From Mitsuaria chitosanitabida ATCC BAA-476 = NBRC 102408 (GTDB lineage: Bacteria > Pseudomonadota > Gammaproteobacteria > Burkholderiales > Burkholderiaceae_C): a stretch of 64,000 bases of DNA. The position numbers and the translations under genes were made by a program. Shown in pieces: positions 18,008 to 27,767 of this stretch; within the stretch, counting starts at the first letter, position 1; every line of letters starts with the position of its first letter. The stretch lies in assembly GCF_001598255.1 (NCBI RefSeq), contig NZ_BCYP01000016.1, positions 108,615 through 172,614 of the forward strand, given 5' to 3'. The notes beneath the pieces are model-generated. The model did not search any database and was not told the DNA's origin. It saw only the letters and a program-made list of their open reading frames with translations.

Positions 18008-20211
18008 AGCTCAGCCGGCCCTTGAGCGAGACCCGGGCGCTGCGCCGCTGGATCGCGGGCGTGGGCAGCGGCGTGATCGTCGCGTTCGCGGCGTCCTCGG
18101 CCTACGACGCCTGGCGGTTGCATCAGCAGGTCTCGCAGTCGACCGCGCGGGAGCTGAGCAACCTGGCCCGCGCCCTGTCCGAGGAGGCCGAGCGCAGTCT
18201 GCAGGCGGTGGACCTGTTGCTGACCGACACCTCGATCTGGTACCGCGACACCGGCGCCAAGCTCGGTCCGTCCGACATCGAGACGGCGCTGCGCACCCGC
18301 GTCTCCGCCACGCCGCAGGTCAGCGTGCTGACGGTGACCGACGCCGCCGGCCTGCAGCGCTTCCGCTCCCGCCCGACCGGCGAGCCGCTGGCCGACGTGT
18401 CGGACCGGCCCTACTTCCAGGCGCAGCGCGACTCGTGCACCGCCGGCATGTTCATCAACCCGCCCATCGTGACGCGCTCCGAAGGCCGGCCTGCCCTGGT
18501 CGTGTCGCGCCGGCTGGAGACGCCGGCGGGCCACTTCGCCGGCGTGGTCACCGCCATCGTCACGCTGGACGAGCTGCGCGAGGTCTACGACGCCATCGAC
18601 CTGGGCGCCGCCAGCGCGCTGCTGCTGACCTTCGACGATGGCCGCCTCGTGGTGCGCCAGCCGCCGGATCCACGCGCGGATGGGCGCGTCTTCCACGACC
18701 TGACCTCCGCCCAGACCACCGAGGCCCGCGTCGAGCTCAGCCCGGTCGACGGGCGCAGGAAGTACATCGTGTCGCTGCCGGTGTCGGACCGGCCGCTGGT
18801 GATGTCGGTCACCAAGGATTTCGAGGACGCGATGGCCCCCTGGCGGGCCGAGATGTGGGGGCTGGTCGGCCGCACCCTGGTGCTGGTGCTGGTGGGCCTG
18901 TTGACCATCAGCCTGCTGCTGCGCCAGCTGCGCCGCGTCGAGCGCGACCAGGCCGCGCGCGAGCAATTGGAAGCGCAGCTGCGCCAGGCGCAGCACATGG
19001 AGTCGCTGGGCACGCTGGCCGGTGGCATCGCGCACGACTTCAACAACATCCTCGGCGCCATCCTCGGCCACGGCGAGATGGCCCAGCGCCGCGCCGGCCC
19101 CGACGCCGATCTGAACCGGCACCTCGACCGGATCATGCAGGCCGGCGCCCGCGCCAAGCTGCTGGTGCGGCGCATCCTGGACTTCAGCCGCAGCGGCGTG
19201 CACGACCGCAGCCTGCTCAATGTCGATCAGGCCGTGGAGGAGGCGCTGCAGCTCGTCGCGCCGACGCTGCCGGCGGCGGTGACGCTGGCGCTCGCCGCGC
19301 GCGCCGGTTCGGCGGGCATCCTGGGCGACGTGCTGCAGATGCAGCAGCTGGTGAGCAACCTGTGCAGCAACGCGGTCGGCGCGATGCCCGAGGGCGGCCG
19401 GCTCGCCATCGAGGTCGACGCCCGCCTGGTCGAGCGCCGCGTGCTGCTGAGCCACGGCGCGCTGGCGCCTGGCCGCTACGTGGAGCTGCGCGTCACCGAC
19501 ACCGGCACCGGCATGCCCGAGGTGGTCTATGCCCGCATGTTCGATCCCTTCTTCAGCACGAAGGCGGTCGGCGAAGGGACGGGGCTGGGCCTGTCGGTGG
19601 TGCACAGCATCGTCAGCGACATGGGCGGCGTCATCGATGTGCGTACCGAGCCCGGCCGGGGCAGCAGCTTCGCGCTCTGGTTCCCGGTGGCGGGCGAAGC
19701 GCCGCGCCAGTCCCGCGACCGCGAGGCCGAGGCCCCGCCGCGCGGCGAGGGTCAGACCTTGCTCCTCGTGGACGACGAGGCGCCGCTGGTGGAGTTCGCC
19801 GAGGAGCTGCTGGCCGAGCTGGGCTACGAGCCGGTGGGCTTCACCGACAGCGCCGCGGCGCTGGAGGCCTTCGAGCGCGCGCCGGCGCGCTTCGACGCCG
19901 TGCTCACCGACGAGACCATGCCGGGGCTGAGCGGCGTCGAGCTGACGCGGCGACTGCTGGCGCTGCGGCCCGGGCTGCCGGTGCTGGTGATGAGCGGCTA
20001 TGGCGGCGAGGAGCTCGAGGCCAAGGTCGCCGCGGCCGGCGCGCGGGCGCTGGTGCGCAAGCCGCTGAACGCGACCGAGCTGGCGCAGGCGGTGGCGGCG
20101 GTCGTGACCCCGAGCGCGGCGGCAGCGGCAGCGGCAGGATCGGACGATCCGCCTGCATGGCCCCCCTCGTCCGCCCCGTCCGCCTCGTCCACGAGGGCGG
20201 TGGACCGCTGA
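18004..20211 (+). CDS. Hybrid sensor histidine kinase with C-terminal receiver
   Basis: 735 residues. A first membrane segment at about 16-34, a periplasmic double-Cache-type sensor (LQAVDLLLTDTSIWYRDTG ... YFQAQRDSCTAGMFINPPIVTRSEGRPALVVSRRL), a second membrane segment (VGRTLVLVLVGLLTISLLL, about 292-312), then a HisKA domain with phospho-His344 (GGIAHDFNNILG), an HATPase domain (N box LVSNLCSNAVGAMPEGG, G boxes DTGTGMP and GTGLGLSVV) and a receiver with Asp636 (VLTDETMPGLSG). Its tail is an Ala/Ser/Pro-rich stretch of 35 residues. Confidence 0.92.
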   Translation: MKLSRPLSETRALRRWIAGVGSGVIVAFAASSAYDAWRLHQQVSQSTARELSNLARALSEEAERSLQAVDLLLTDTSIWYRDTGAKLGPSDIETALRTRVSATPQVSVLTVTDAAGLQRFRSRPTGEPLADVSDRPYFQAQRDSCTAGMFINPPIVTRSEGRPALVVSRRLETPAGHFAGVVTAIVTLDELREVYDAIDLGAASALLLTFDDGRLVVRQPPDPRADGRVFHDLTSAQTTEARVELSPVDGRRKYIVSLPVSDRPLVMSVTKDFEDAMAPWRAEMWGLVGRTLVLVLVGLLTISLLLRQLRRVERDQAAREQLEAQLRQAQHMESLGTLAGGIAHDFNNILGAILGHGEMAQRRAGPDADLNRHLDRIMQAGARAKLLVRRILDFSRSGVHDRSLLNVDQAVEEALQLVAPTLPAAVTLALAARAGSAGILGDVLQMQQLVSNLCSNAVGAMPEGGRLAIEVDARLVERRVLLSHGALAPGRYVELRVTDTGTGMPEVVYARMFDPFFSTKAVGEGTGLGLSVVHSIVSDMGGVIDVRTEPGRGSSFALWFPVAGEAPRQSRDREAEAPPRGEGQTLLLVDDEAPLVEFAEELLAELGYEPVGFTDSAAALEAFERAPARFDAVLTDETMPGLSGVELTRRLLALRPGLPVLVMSGYGGEELEAKVAAAGARALVRKPLNATELAQAVAAVVTPSAAAAAAAGSDDPPAWPPSSAPSASSTRAVDR

Positions 20212-20287
20212 TCCCGCGGTTTCATCTGAAATACAAGGCGGGCGCGGAGTAACTCGGCGGTAGCGATGGGCGCGGACAGTGCGATTC

Positions 20288-20959
20288 ATGGACACGACGC
20301 TGCACACCCCGACGCCGCTGGCCCCGCCCTCCCCGGCGAGCCTGGCCCGCGAACTGCATGACGACCTGGGCCAGCGCCTGACGGTGCTGCACTGGGAGCT
20401 GCACACCTTGCAGGACCGTCACGTGCAGGGCACGGCGCTCAGCAACGCGCTCAAGCGGCTGCGCGGCGAGGTCGAAGGCGCGCAGGCGGTGCTGCGGGAC
20501 GTGCTCAACGGCCTGCGGGCCGAGGCCGTCGGCGGCCGTCTGCCGCATGCGCTGCACGCGATGATCGAGCGCATGGGCCGGCACTGCGCCGCGGTGATCC
20601 CACCCGCGCCCAAGCCGGTGCTGCATCTGAATGTCGAGGCGGTCTCGCTGGACGACGACCGCGCGCAGGAGCTGCTGCGGCTGGTGCAGGAGGCGGTGAT
20701 GAATGCGATCCGACATGCGCAGGCGCGGCACATCCAGGTCAGCGTCAACGCCTCGCCGCGATTGCTGGCGATCACGATCGCCGATGACGGCTGCGGCTTC
20801 GATCCGCTGGGCTCGCGCCGCGTGGACGCCTACGGGCTCGTCGGCATGCGCGAGCGCGCCGAGCTGCTGCGCGCCAGCCTGACGCTGGAATCGGAGATCG
20901 ATCGCGGCACGCGCATCCGCATCGCCCTGCCGCTGATGCCGCGGGAGTCGGCGCAATGA
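20288..20959 (+). CDS. Soluble HisKA_3 sensor histidine kinase
   Basis: 223 residues. The dimerisation/phosphoacceptor helix has His24 in LARELHDDLGQRLTVLHWEL, the HisKA_3 signature of NarX/UhpB-type kinases. The ATPase domain follows (LLRLVQEAVMNAIRHAQARHIQV, then DDGCGFD and YGLVGMRERAELL). There is no membrane segment or sensor domain, so it is a cytosolic kinase that needs an outside signal. The start of the next gene overlaps its stop (ATGA), and that gene encodes the matching NarL-type regulator. Confidence 0.88.
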   Translation: MDTTLHTPTPLAPPSPASLARELHDDLGQRLTVLHWELHTLQDRHVQGTALSNALKRLRGEVEGAQAVLRDVLNGLRAEAVGGRLPHALHAMIERMGRHCAAVIPPAPKPVLHLNVEAVSLDDDRAQELLRLVQEAVMNAIRHAQARHIQVSVNASPRLLAITIADDGCGFDPLGSRRVDAYGLVGMRERAELLRASLTLESEIDRGTRIRIALPLMPRESAQ

Positions 20960-21597
20960 CGCGGCTGCTCATCGTCGACGACCACGTGCTGGTGCGCGAG
21001 GGCTTGCGGCGGCTGCTCGAGCACCATCCGACGCTGAGCGTCGTGGCCGACGCGGCCGACGGCAACGCGGCGCTGGCGCTGCTGCGCACGACGGGCGTGG
21101 ACCTGGTCGTGGTCGACATGGCGATGCCGGGGCTGTCGGACGTCAACCTGATCACGCGCATCCGGGCCTATCACCCGGGCGTGCGCATCGCCGTGCTGAC
21201 GCTGAATCACCGGCTCGCGATGGCGCAGCGCGCACTGAACGCCGGGGCGGACGGCTATCTGACCAAGGACATGGGGGCCGAGGAGCTGACCGCCTCGCTG
21301 GTGCGGGTCGCCTCGGGCGAGCGCGTCATCAGTCACCTGGTGGCCGAGGCGCTGGCGCTGCAGGCGCTGTCGCCCAAGGCCACGCACGAAGCGCTGAGCG
21401 CGCGCGAGCAGGAGGTGCTGGAGCTGCTGGCGACCGGCGAGTCGGTCGGCGCGATCGCGACGCGGCTTGGCATCAGTCACAAGACGGTCAGCAGCCACAA
21501 GGCGAATCTGATGTTCAAGATGGGATTCCACTCGGTGGCGGACCTGGTCTGCTACGCCCTCGAGCGCGGACTGCGCGACACCTGCCCCAGCGTGTAG
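20956..21597 (+). CDS. NarL/FixJ-family response regulator
   Basis: 213 residues. The receiver contains Asp8-Asp9, phosphoacceptor Asp54 (DLVVVDMAMPG) and Lys in GADGYLTKDMGAEEL. The LuxR-type helix-turn-helix is LSAREQEVLELLATGESVGAIATRLGISHKTVSSHKANLMFKMGFHSVADLV. The gene overlaps the HisKA_3 kinase gene by 4 bases, so the pair forms one two-component system. Confidence 0.92.
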   Translation: MTRLLIVDDHVLVREGLRRLLEHHPTLSVVADAADGNAALALLRTTGVDLVVVDMAMPGLSDVNLITRIRAYHPGVRIAVLTLNHRLAMAQRALNAGADGYLTKDMGAEELTASLVRVASGERVISHLVAEALALQALSPKATHEALSAREQEVLELLATGESVGAIATRLGISHKTVSSHKANLMFKMGFHSVADLVCYALERGLRDTCPSV

Positions 21598-21640
21598 CGC
21601 TCCTCTTGCGCAGCGCGCGAACGCGGGTAGGACGCTCTCG

Positions 21641-21685
21641 TCCCCCTCTCCCGCGGGGCGGGAGAGGGCTGGGGAGAGGGTGGGT
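21641..21685. repeat. Single REP-like palindrome
   Basis: CCCCCTCTCCCGC and GCGGGAGAGGG form a stem with a short GG loop, followed by CTGGGGAGAGGGTGGG. It belongs to the same family as the units at 9.1, 16.6 and 23.9 kb, but here it lies between two genes of the same direction (the NarL regulator and the membrane protein at 21875). The rest of the 277-base gap shows nothing else. Confidence 0.7.
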
Positions 21686-21874
21686 GCGCGGCAGTCCCCC
21701 CAGCCACGAGGCCGACGCAGACTGCCCCCGAGCCGGCCGCCGCCCAGACCTGACCAGCCCCTGCCGAGCCGCAAATCCGCGCCCCCCGATGGTCACGACG
21801 GCGCCGTCACGGGATGCTGACGCCGTCTCCCGCCCCTTGGTCCGCTGCCGGAGCGCTCCTCAGCGCGTCACGCC

Positions 21875-23197
21875 ATGCCCGTCCTGTCCGCCCTGCCCGC
21901 CATGCCTCCGCCGCTCGAACCGCCGCCCGAGTCCGAGACGGCTTTCCCATTCGCGCCGGCCAGTCCGCGCTGGGCGCATCGCGCCGCGATCGGCCTGCTG
22001 GCCATCCTGACCCTGACCACGCTTGTCGCCTTCCGCGTCGACCGTGACCCACCCGGAGCGGAACCCCTGCCCGCCTCACGCCGCGCGACGCTGCTGCTGA
22101 GCATCAGCGACGGCCTGCTCACCGCGCCGCTGCGCATCATCGACGAGCGCGTCGAGGGCAAGCTCACCGGCCCTCAAGCCGCCAACGCGCTGCAGGCGAG
22201 CGCCGAGCGCGCCCGCGCCGCGTTCCGGCAGTTGAGCCTGCCGGCCGCCACGCCTCGCCCGTCGCCCTCCTCGCCCGCAATCCCCGTGGCGCCGATGTCC
22301 CCCGCGATGGCCGCCGCCAGCGCCTCCACCGCGGCGCAGTTGCACTCGTTGTCGATGGTGCTGGAGCGGCTCTCCAACAGCCTGCGCATCGACGACCTGG
22401 ACGGCGCCCGGCGCGTGGCCGCGACGCAGCTGGCGCCGGCCTCGGTCGACCTGGAGCGGGCGCTGTCCACCTTGGCCGCCGCGCCCGCGGAAGCCGAGCA
22501 ACGGCATCGCCTGTGGGCCGAGGATCACGAGGAGGCGGATCGAATGCTGATCGACGGCGCGCTCACGGCGGGCTGGGTGTTGGCGCTCAGCCTGCTGTGG
22601 GTCTCGGCGCGGCTGCGACGCCAGACCGAGCGACTGGCCATGCCGCGACCGGCGCTGGATGACGCCGCGTGGCGCGACTGCCTGCGCCTGGGGACCGGCG
22701 ACGCGGCGCTCGAAGGCGTCGCCAATGCGCTGGTGCGGGCGGACATCGGGGACCTGGTCTGCATCGCGCGCGCCGTCGTGTCGGATGAGCGAAGTCCCGA
22801 TCTGGTCATCCGGCAACTCGCGGCGGGTCCCGCCGTCGCCGCGCCGCCGTGGCCGGGCGACCCGCTGCTGCTGCCGGGTCGATGGCACCTCATTGACGCG
22901 CTGCGCAGCGGGGAGGCGGTGATGCTCGGCGAGCACCTCGCCGACCTGGGTACGACCTTTGCGTGGGCGGGCTGCCCCGCTTGCGCGCGGGCGCTGTTGC
23001 TGCCGTTGTGGCGCGGCCCGGTCTGGTCCGGCTGCCTGGCGGTGTTCACGCAATCGGCCGACGTCCTGACGCCCGAGACTGTCGCGCGCCTGCGCGGCGT
23101 GGCGGATGCGATCAGCACGGCTCTGGGCCGGGCGGGGGCGCAGCTTGCGGCCGTCGCGCCGGAACGCGACTCCAACGACCAGGACCTCACACCATGA
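21875..23197 (+). CDS. Two-helix membrane protein with large periplasmic and cytoplasmic parts, unknown
   Basis: 440 residues, not recognised. A Pro-rich N-terminus is followed by a membrane segment (AAIGLLAILTLTTLVAFRV, about 38-56), a helical, Ala-rich periplasmic region, a second membrane segment (GALTAGWVLALSLLWVSARL, about 225-245) and a C-terminal region resembling a GAF-type sensor (PLLLPGRWHLIDALRSGEAVMLGEHL ... ALLLPLWRGPVWSGCLAVFTQSADVLTPETVARLRGVADAISTAL). No kinase or cyclase domain follows. It sits downstream of a soluble kinase lacking a sensor and could supply its input, as an inference from position. Confidence 0.65.
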   Translation: MPVLSALPAMPPPLEPPPESETAFPFAPASPRWAHRAAIGLLAILTLTTLVAFRVDRDPPGAEPLPASRRATLLLSISDGLLTAPLRIIDERVEGKLTGPQAANALQASAERARAAFRQLSLPAATPRPSPSSPAIPVAPMSPAMAAASASTAAQLHSLSMVLERLSNSLRIDDLDGARRVAATQLAPASVDLERALSTLAAAPAEAEQRHRLWAEDHEEADRMLIDGALTAGWVLALSLLWVSARLRRQTERLAMPRPALDDAAWRDCLRLGTGDAALEGVANALVRADIGDLVCIARAVVSDERSPDLVIRQLAAGPAVAAPPWPGDPLLLPGRWHLIDALRSGEAVMLGEHLADLGTTFAWAGCPACARALLLPLWRGPVWSGCLAVFTQSADVLTPETVARLRGVADAISTALGRAGAQLAAVAPERDSNDQDLTP

Positions 23198-23838
23198 CTG
23201 CGATCGCTTTCGACATCTTTTCGTTGCGCGCGCCGGGGCTCGGGCTGTTGGCGGCCGGGTTCGTGCTTGGGATCGGCATTGCGAGCTTCGGGGATGGGGG
23301 CGGCGACGTTGATCGAGTCATCGATGAGGACTTGCTGGCGGTGCATCGGCTTGAGCGGCTCGACAGTCTGATGGACGAAGCCGGCGAGCAGCTGATGCGG
23401 GCGCGGGTGGCGCGTCGGCTGGAGGCGGAGGCCGGGCCGCGGGGGGCGTTCCATCGCGTGACCGCGCTGGGGTACCAGGCGGAGCAGACGCGCGCGGACA
23501 TGCTGGTCGGCGCGCGAGGCACGCCGGATTTCGAGGCGGTGGCGACGATGGTGTCGGCGGATCGTCGGGCCTGGGCGCTGGTGGCGGAAGAGAACGAGCT
23601 GTTGCGGGATGGGGCGCCGCTGTTGGCGTCGCGGCTGCATGAGAGCGGCGCGGATCAGGCGTTGGATGGCGCGCTCGTGGCGCGGCGGGGGCTGAGGGCG
23701 CGGGCGTTGATGAATATGGCGGATGCGGCGAGGGGGGCGTCGCTTCGGGCGGCGATTGCGGCGGTGGGTGGCGTCGTTGCGGCGGGCTTGCTGCTGGTCG
23801 GGGTGATGAGGATGGCGGGGGGACGCGGGCGGGGTTGA
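23194..23838 (+). CDS. Small membrane protein with periplasmic helical domain, unknown
   Basis: 214 residues. One hydrophobic segment near the start (LGLLAAGFVLGIGIASF) and one near the end (LRAAIAAVGGVVAAGLLLVGVMRMAG) flank a mostly helical region of about 140 residues, the layout of a four-helix-bundle sensor without its signalling module. The start overlaps the previous stop by 4 bases (ATGA), so the two are co-translated. I see no match to a named family. Confidence 0.6.
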   Translation: MTAIAFDIFSLRAPGLGLLAAGFVLGIGIASFGDGGGDVDRVIDEDLLAVHRLERLDSLMDEAGEQLMRARVARRLEAEAGPRGAFHRVTALGYQAEQTRADMLVGARGTPDFEAVATMVSADRRAWALVAEENELLRDGAPLLASRLHESGADQALDGALVARRGLRARALMNMADAARGASLRAAIAAVGGVVAAGLLLVGVMRMAGGRGRG

Positions 23839-23874
23839 ATGGTCGGTGGGGTGAAGGGTCTCGCTGCCTGCGAC

Positions 23875-24040
23875 GGCCCTCACCCCAACCCCTCTCCCGC
23901 AAGCGGGCGAGGGGCGGCTCGCTGTCTGCATGGGCCCTCACCCCAACCCCTCTCCCACTTTATGGGAGAGGGGCAATGCAAGCCGAGCGCCGTGGGAGCC
24001 CCTCTCCCGCTGCGCGGGAGAGGGGTTGGGGTGAGGGCCG
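23875..24040. repeat. Triple palindromic REP-like repeat at a convergent junction
   Basis: Three hairpin units (about 23875-23912, 23934-23974, 23998-24040) with loops GCAAGCGGG, CACTTTATGGG and GCTGCGCGGG, the same three variants in the same order as at 9098-9270. They fill the gap between the convergent genes ending at 23838 and 24073. Confidence 0.85.
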
Positions 24041-24072
24041 GGCCACACAGCGAGCCCCCCTCCGCCCATCCC

Positions 24073-26079
24073 TCAAGCCGCCATCGACGCAAACACCAAC
24101 CCCATCGCCGGCGCGATCTGCCCGGCCGGCGCCGCCGCCGGACTCGCCACGCCCGCCGGCAACTGCTGCCTGGCCAGGAACTCCCTGGCCTGCTCCGCCG
24201 TCAGCGGCCTCCCATAGAAGAACCCCTGAATCTCATCGCACCCCATTTCCACCAGCCGAGCCCGCTGCTCCGGCGTCTCCACGCCCTCCGCCAGCACCGT
24301 CAACCGCATGTTGTGAGCCAGGCTCACCACCGCCTGCACGATGCACGACTCGTTCATCCTTGGATCCAGGCTCATCCCCTTCACGAAGGCCTGATCGATC
24401 TTGAGCTTGTTCAGCGGAAACCGCTTCAGATACGCCAGGCTCGAGTACCCCGTCCCGAAGTCGTCGATCGCCAGTGCCAGTCCCAGCCCGCGGAGCTCAT
24501 GCAGCACCGCCAGCACCTTGTCCGGATCCTGCATGGCCGTGCTCTCGGTGAGCTCGATCTCCATGTGCCTCGGATCCACCCCGGACTCCGCCAGCCCCTG
24601 CCGGATCTGATCCACGAAGCCCGGCTGCTGGAACTGGCGCATCGACACGTTCACCGCGACCACCACCGGCTCGCCCTCACGACCCTCGTTCCACTCGCGC
24701 GCCTGACGGCAAGCCCGCTCGAACACCCAGGCCCCGATGGGCACGATCAGCCCTGACTCCTCCGCCAGCGGAATGAACTCCGCCGGCGACACCAGGCGCC
24801 CCTCGTGCTGCCACCGCAGCAGCGCCTCGAAGCCCCGAAGCTCGCCGCTCGCCAGATCCTGCTGCGGCTGGTAATGCAGCGTCAGCTCTTCGCGCTCGAT
24901 CGCATGCTGCAGATCGGCCTCCAGATCCAGGCGCTCCAGCGTCTGCGTCTGCAGATGCGCCGAGTACGGCACCAACTGATCCCCGCCCGCCCGCTCCGCC
25001 GATTGCAGCGCGGCATCGGCCTTGCGCAGCAGGGTCTCGGGATGGCCGCCATCCTCGCGGCTGTCGACCGCGCCCAGGCTCATCGTCAGGAAGACCTCGT
25101 GCCGTCCGAGCCGGAACGGCCGCGACAGCTCTTCACGCAGCCGCGCCACGGCACCTGCATGCGGTCCCTCGCCCTCATAGAGCACCGCGAAGGCCGCCCC
25201 GTCCAGTCGGTGCAAGGCGCCGCCGCCCGACGCGGCCGCGCCATCCAGCCGCCGGCCGACATCCAGCATCAGCTGATCCGCATGCCGATGCCCGAGGCTG
25301 GCCACCACGCGCTCGAAACGGTCCAGCTTGCCCACCACCAGTGTCAGCGCCTCGTCCTGCCGCGCGACCAGCCGCCGCTCCAGACTGCGGCGATGCGGCA
25401 GCCCGGTCAGTGGGTCGTGCTCCGCCTGATGGGCCAGCACATCCTCCGAGCGCAACCGCGCCCACACGTGATGGATCATGAACAGCGCCGTCAGCGCCGT
25501 GATCAGGTTGAAGACGTGGATCAGCGTGCCGATCTGATCCAGGCGATGCGTGGTGCGCTCGCTGGCCTGATAGACGGCGTCCTCGATGACGGCTTGCAAG
25601 GTGTCGATGTCGACGCGGACCTGATTCGTCAGCCGATTGAGGTCGAAGAGCACCGCCTCCGTGCGCTCGGCGCGCGGGCTGTCCGCGACGGCGTTGAAAC
25701 GCGGCGTCAGCGCGAGGATCGCGTCCAGTCCGACCCGCATGCGGGCGATGGCCTCGGCATGCGCGGGCTGCTCCTGGAGCAGGCTGAGCGCGGCATCCAT
25801 CTCGCGACGGGTCTCGCGTTCCAGCATCAGGAAGCGGTCGTGGGTGATCGACGCGGCGAAGTACTTGTTCATCGCCAGCTGATGCTGGAGCAGGGCCGAC
25901 TCGAAGTCGCCCAGGTGGTGCAGCAGCGGCACCTTCTCGCGCAGCAGCGGGGCGGCGTCGCGACGGATGGAGGCGGTGATCCAGTCCATCGCGACGGACA
26001 TGCCGATGCTGAGCGCCACCAGCGCGGTGAGAAGACCGAAGACGCTCCAGCGATACGCGCGGCCGACGGCGTGATTCAT
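24073..26079 (-). CDS. GGDEF-EAL protein with degenerate GGDEF, likely c-di-GMP phosphodiesterase
   Basis: 668 residues. Two membrane segments (about 10-32 and 190-210) flank a helical periplasmic sensor. The GGDEF domain begins at HDPLTGLPHRRSLERRL, but its active site reads RLDGAAFAVLY where GG[D/E]EF is expected, so it should not make c-di-GMP. The EAL domain keeps FEALLRW, ELTES, DDFGTGYSSL, KIDQAFV and the loop EGVET, the residues needed to cleave c-di-GMP. GGGAG precedes the ATG. It lies next to a chemoreceptor gene in the same direction. Confidence 0.9.
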   Translation of the reverse strand: MNHAVGRAYRWSVFGLLTALVALSIGMSVAMDWITASIRRDAAPLLREKVPLLHHLGDFESALLQHQLAMNKYFAASITHDRFLMLERETRREMDAALSLLQEQPAHAEAIARMRVGLDAILALTPRFNAVADSPRAERTEAVLFDLNRLTNQVRVDIDTLQAVIEDAVYQASERTTHRLDQIGTLIHVFNLITALTALFMIHHVWARLRSEDVLAHQAEHDPLTGLPHRRSLERRLVARQDEALTLVVGKLDRFERVVASLGHRHADQLMLDVGRRLDGAAASGGGALHRLDGAAFAVLYEGEGPHAGAVARLREELSRPFRLGRHEVFLTMSLGAVDSREDGGHPETLLRKADAALQSAERAGGDQLVPYSAHLQTQTLERLDLEADLQHAIEREELTLHYQPQQDLASGELRGFEALLRWQHEGRLVSPAEFIPLAEESGLIVPIGAWVFERACRQAREWNEGREGEPVVVAVNVSMRQFQQPGFVDQIRQGLAESGVDPRHMEIELTESTAMQDPDKVLAVLHELRGLGLALAIDDFGTGYSSLAYLKRFPLNKLKIDQAFVKGMSLDPRMNESCIVQAVVSLAHNMRLTVLAEGVETPEQRARLVEMGCDEIQGFFYGRPLTAEQAREFLARQQLPAGVASPAAAPAGQIAPAMGLVFASMAA

Positions 26080-26100
26080 GGCGGGCTCCCGGCGGTCGGT

Positions 26101-27669
26101 TCAGGCGTGGGCGGTGCGGAAGACCGACACGGCGCGATGCAGCGCGTCGGCGCGTCCGCGCAGGTCGTCGACGGCGCTGGCGCCCTGCTCCACCAGCGAG
26201 GCGTTCTGCTGCGTCACGTCGTCCAGCTGCGCGACAGCCTGTCCGACCTGGCTGATGCCGACGGACTGCTCCGCGCTGGCATGGGCGATCTCGGCGATCA
26301 GATCGCTGACCTGCCGGACCTGGACCACGACGTGGCGCATGGTTCTGCCGGCCTCGGCGATGACGACGCCGCCAGACTCCACCGCCGCGCCCCCCTCGTC
26401 GATGAGCTGCCGGATCTCGCGGGCGGAATCGGCGCTGCGGGCGGCCAGGCCGCGCACCTCGCCGGCCACGACCGCGAAACCGCGACCCTCGTCGCCGGCG
26501 CGGGCCGCTTCGACGGCGGCGTTCAGCGCGAGCAGATGGGTCTGGAAGGCGATGCCGTCGATGACGCCGACGATCTCCGCGATGCGGCGTGAGCGCGCCG
26601 AGATGCGGTCCATCACCGCGATGGCTTCATCCATGCGCTCGCCGCCCTGGCCGGCGGCCGCGGTCGCGGCGTCGGCCAGACGGGTCGCGCGCTCCGCGAC
26701 CTCGGCGTTCTGGCGCACGGTGGCCGTGAGCTGCTCCATGGTCGCGGCGGTCTGCTCCAGGCTGACCGCCTGGCGCTCGGTGCGGTGGCTCAGATCGGCG
26801 TTGCCGGCGGCGATCTGTGTCGACTGCGTGGCGATGGCCTGGGAGTTCTCGCGCACGGTGGAGACGACGGCGCTCAGACCCTCGTTCATCGCCTTGAGCG
26901 CGCCCAGCAGGCGGCCGGTCTCGGCGCCGTCGGCGTCGACGGCGATGGGCGTGGAGAGATCGCCGCGCGCGACGGTCTCCGCGATGGCCACGGCCTGATG
27001 CAGCGGCTGGACGATGGATCGGGTGATCAGCCGCGCCAGGATCAGCGCGCCGACGGTCATCGCGCCGAAGATGCCGATCAGCAGTTGGCGGGCTTGGGCA
27101 TAACTGGTCTCGCCGGCCTCGGCGGCGGCGCCGACCAGCGCGGTCTGGCGGTCCTTGAGGGCGTCCAGATCCGCCATGGTGCGCAGCTGCGCCGCGCGCA
27201 GGTCGCCGACCAGCAAGGCAGCGGCGGCCTCGCGCTGATGGTCCTTGACCAGGGCGATGAAGCGCTGCTGCAGCGGCAGGTAGGCGGCGAAGGAGCGCGA
27301 CAGGCGGGCGGGGTCGAGGACCGCGTCACGCAAAGCGGGATGGCGCTTGAGGGTCTCGATGCCGGTGGCGATCTCGCGGGTCTGGCGCTCGCCGTCGGCG
27401 AGAGCGGCGGCAACGCGGGTCTCGTCCTCGTAGATCAGGGCGTTTCGCAGACTGCGAGCGACGGCGTTGACCTGGTCGGTCAAGTCCACCAGTTGGCGGA
27501 CCAGCGGCAGGCGCTGTTGCTCGATCTGCCGCAGGGAGGCGCTGACCGCAGCGAGCCGGGTCACGGCCACCCCGGTGGTGACCGCGGAGAGCGCGATCAG
27601 GAGCAGGAAGACACTGGTCAGCCGCGTGCCGATGCCGAGCGACTTGTAGAAGGACTGGATGGAATGCAT
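26101..27669 (-). CDS. Methyl-accepting chemotaxis protein
   Basis: 522 residues. A first membrane segment ([20 protein letters not shown]), a four-helix-bundle periplasmic sensor of about 150 residues ([34 protein letters not shown]), a second membrane segment ([20 protein letters not shown]), HAMP, then the signalling hairpin with tip [46 protein letters not shown]. The tip is the usual HLLALNAA variant of ILALNAA. It feeds CheA/CheW. The ATG at 27669 follows GAGGGG. Confidence 0.93.
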   Translation of the reverse strand: MHSIQSFYKSLGIGTRLTSVFLLLIALSAVTTGVAVTRLAAVSASLRQIEQQRLPLVRQLVDLTDQVNAVARSLRNALIYEDETRVAAALADGERQTREIATGIETLKRHPALRDAVLDPARLSRSFAAYLPLQQRFIALVKDHQREAAAALLVGDLRAAQLRTMADLDALKDRQTALVGAAAEAGETSYAQARQLLIGIFGAMTVGALILARLITRSIVQPLHQAVAIAETVARGDLSTPIAVDADGAETGRLLGALKAMNEGLSAVVSTVRENSQAIATQSTQIAAGNADLSHRTERQAVSLEQTAATMEQLTATVRQNAEVAERATRLADAATAAAGQGGERMDEAIAVMDRISARSRRIAEIVGVIDGIAFQTHLLALNAAVEAARAGDEGRGFAVVAGEVRGLAARSADSAREIRQLIDEGGAAVESGGVVIAEAGRTMRHVVVQVRQVSDLIAEIAHASAEQSVGISQVGQAVAQLDDVTQQNASLVEQGASAVDDLRGRADALHRAVSVFRTAHA

Positions 27670-27767
27670 GGGAACCCCTCGAACGCCGTGGTGATGGTGT
27701 GGTGGCGGCGTCGGGCGGATGTTCAGATCCCGTGATTGACGACCTGTTACGGCGCGGGGCGGATCGC

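Noticed and set aside
17845..20406. 853-codon minus-strand frame
   Set aside because: Antisense of the hybrid kinase, low-complexity His/Gln/Arg composition.
24805..26592. 595-codon plus-strand frame
   Set aside because: Antisense of the GGDEF-EAL gene and chemoreceptor. No motif seen.
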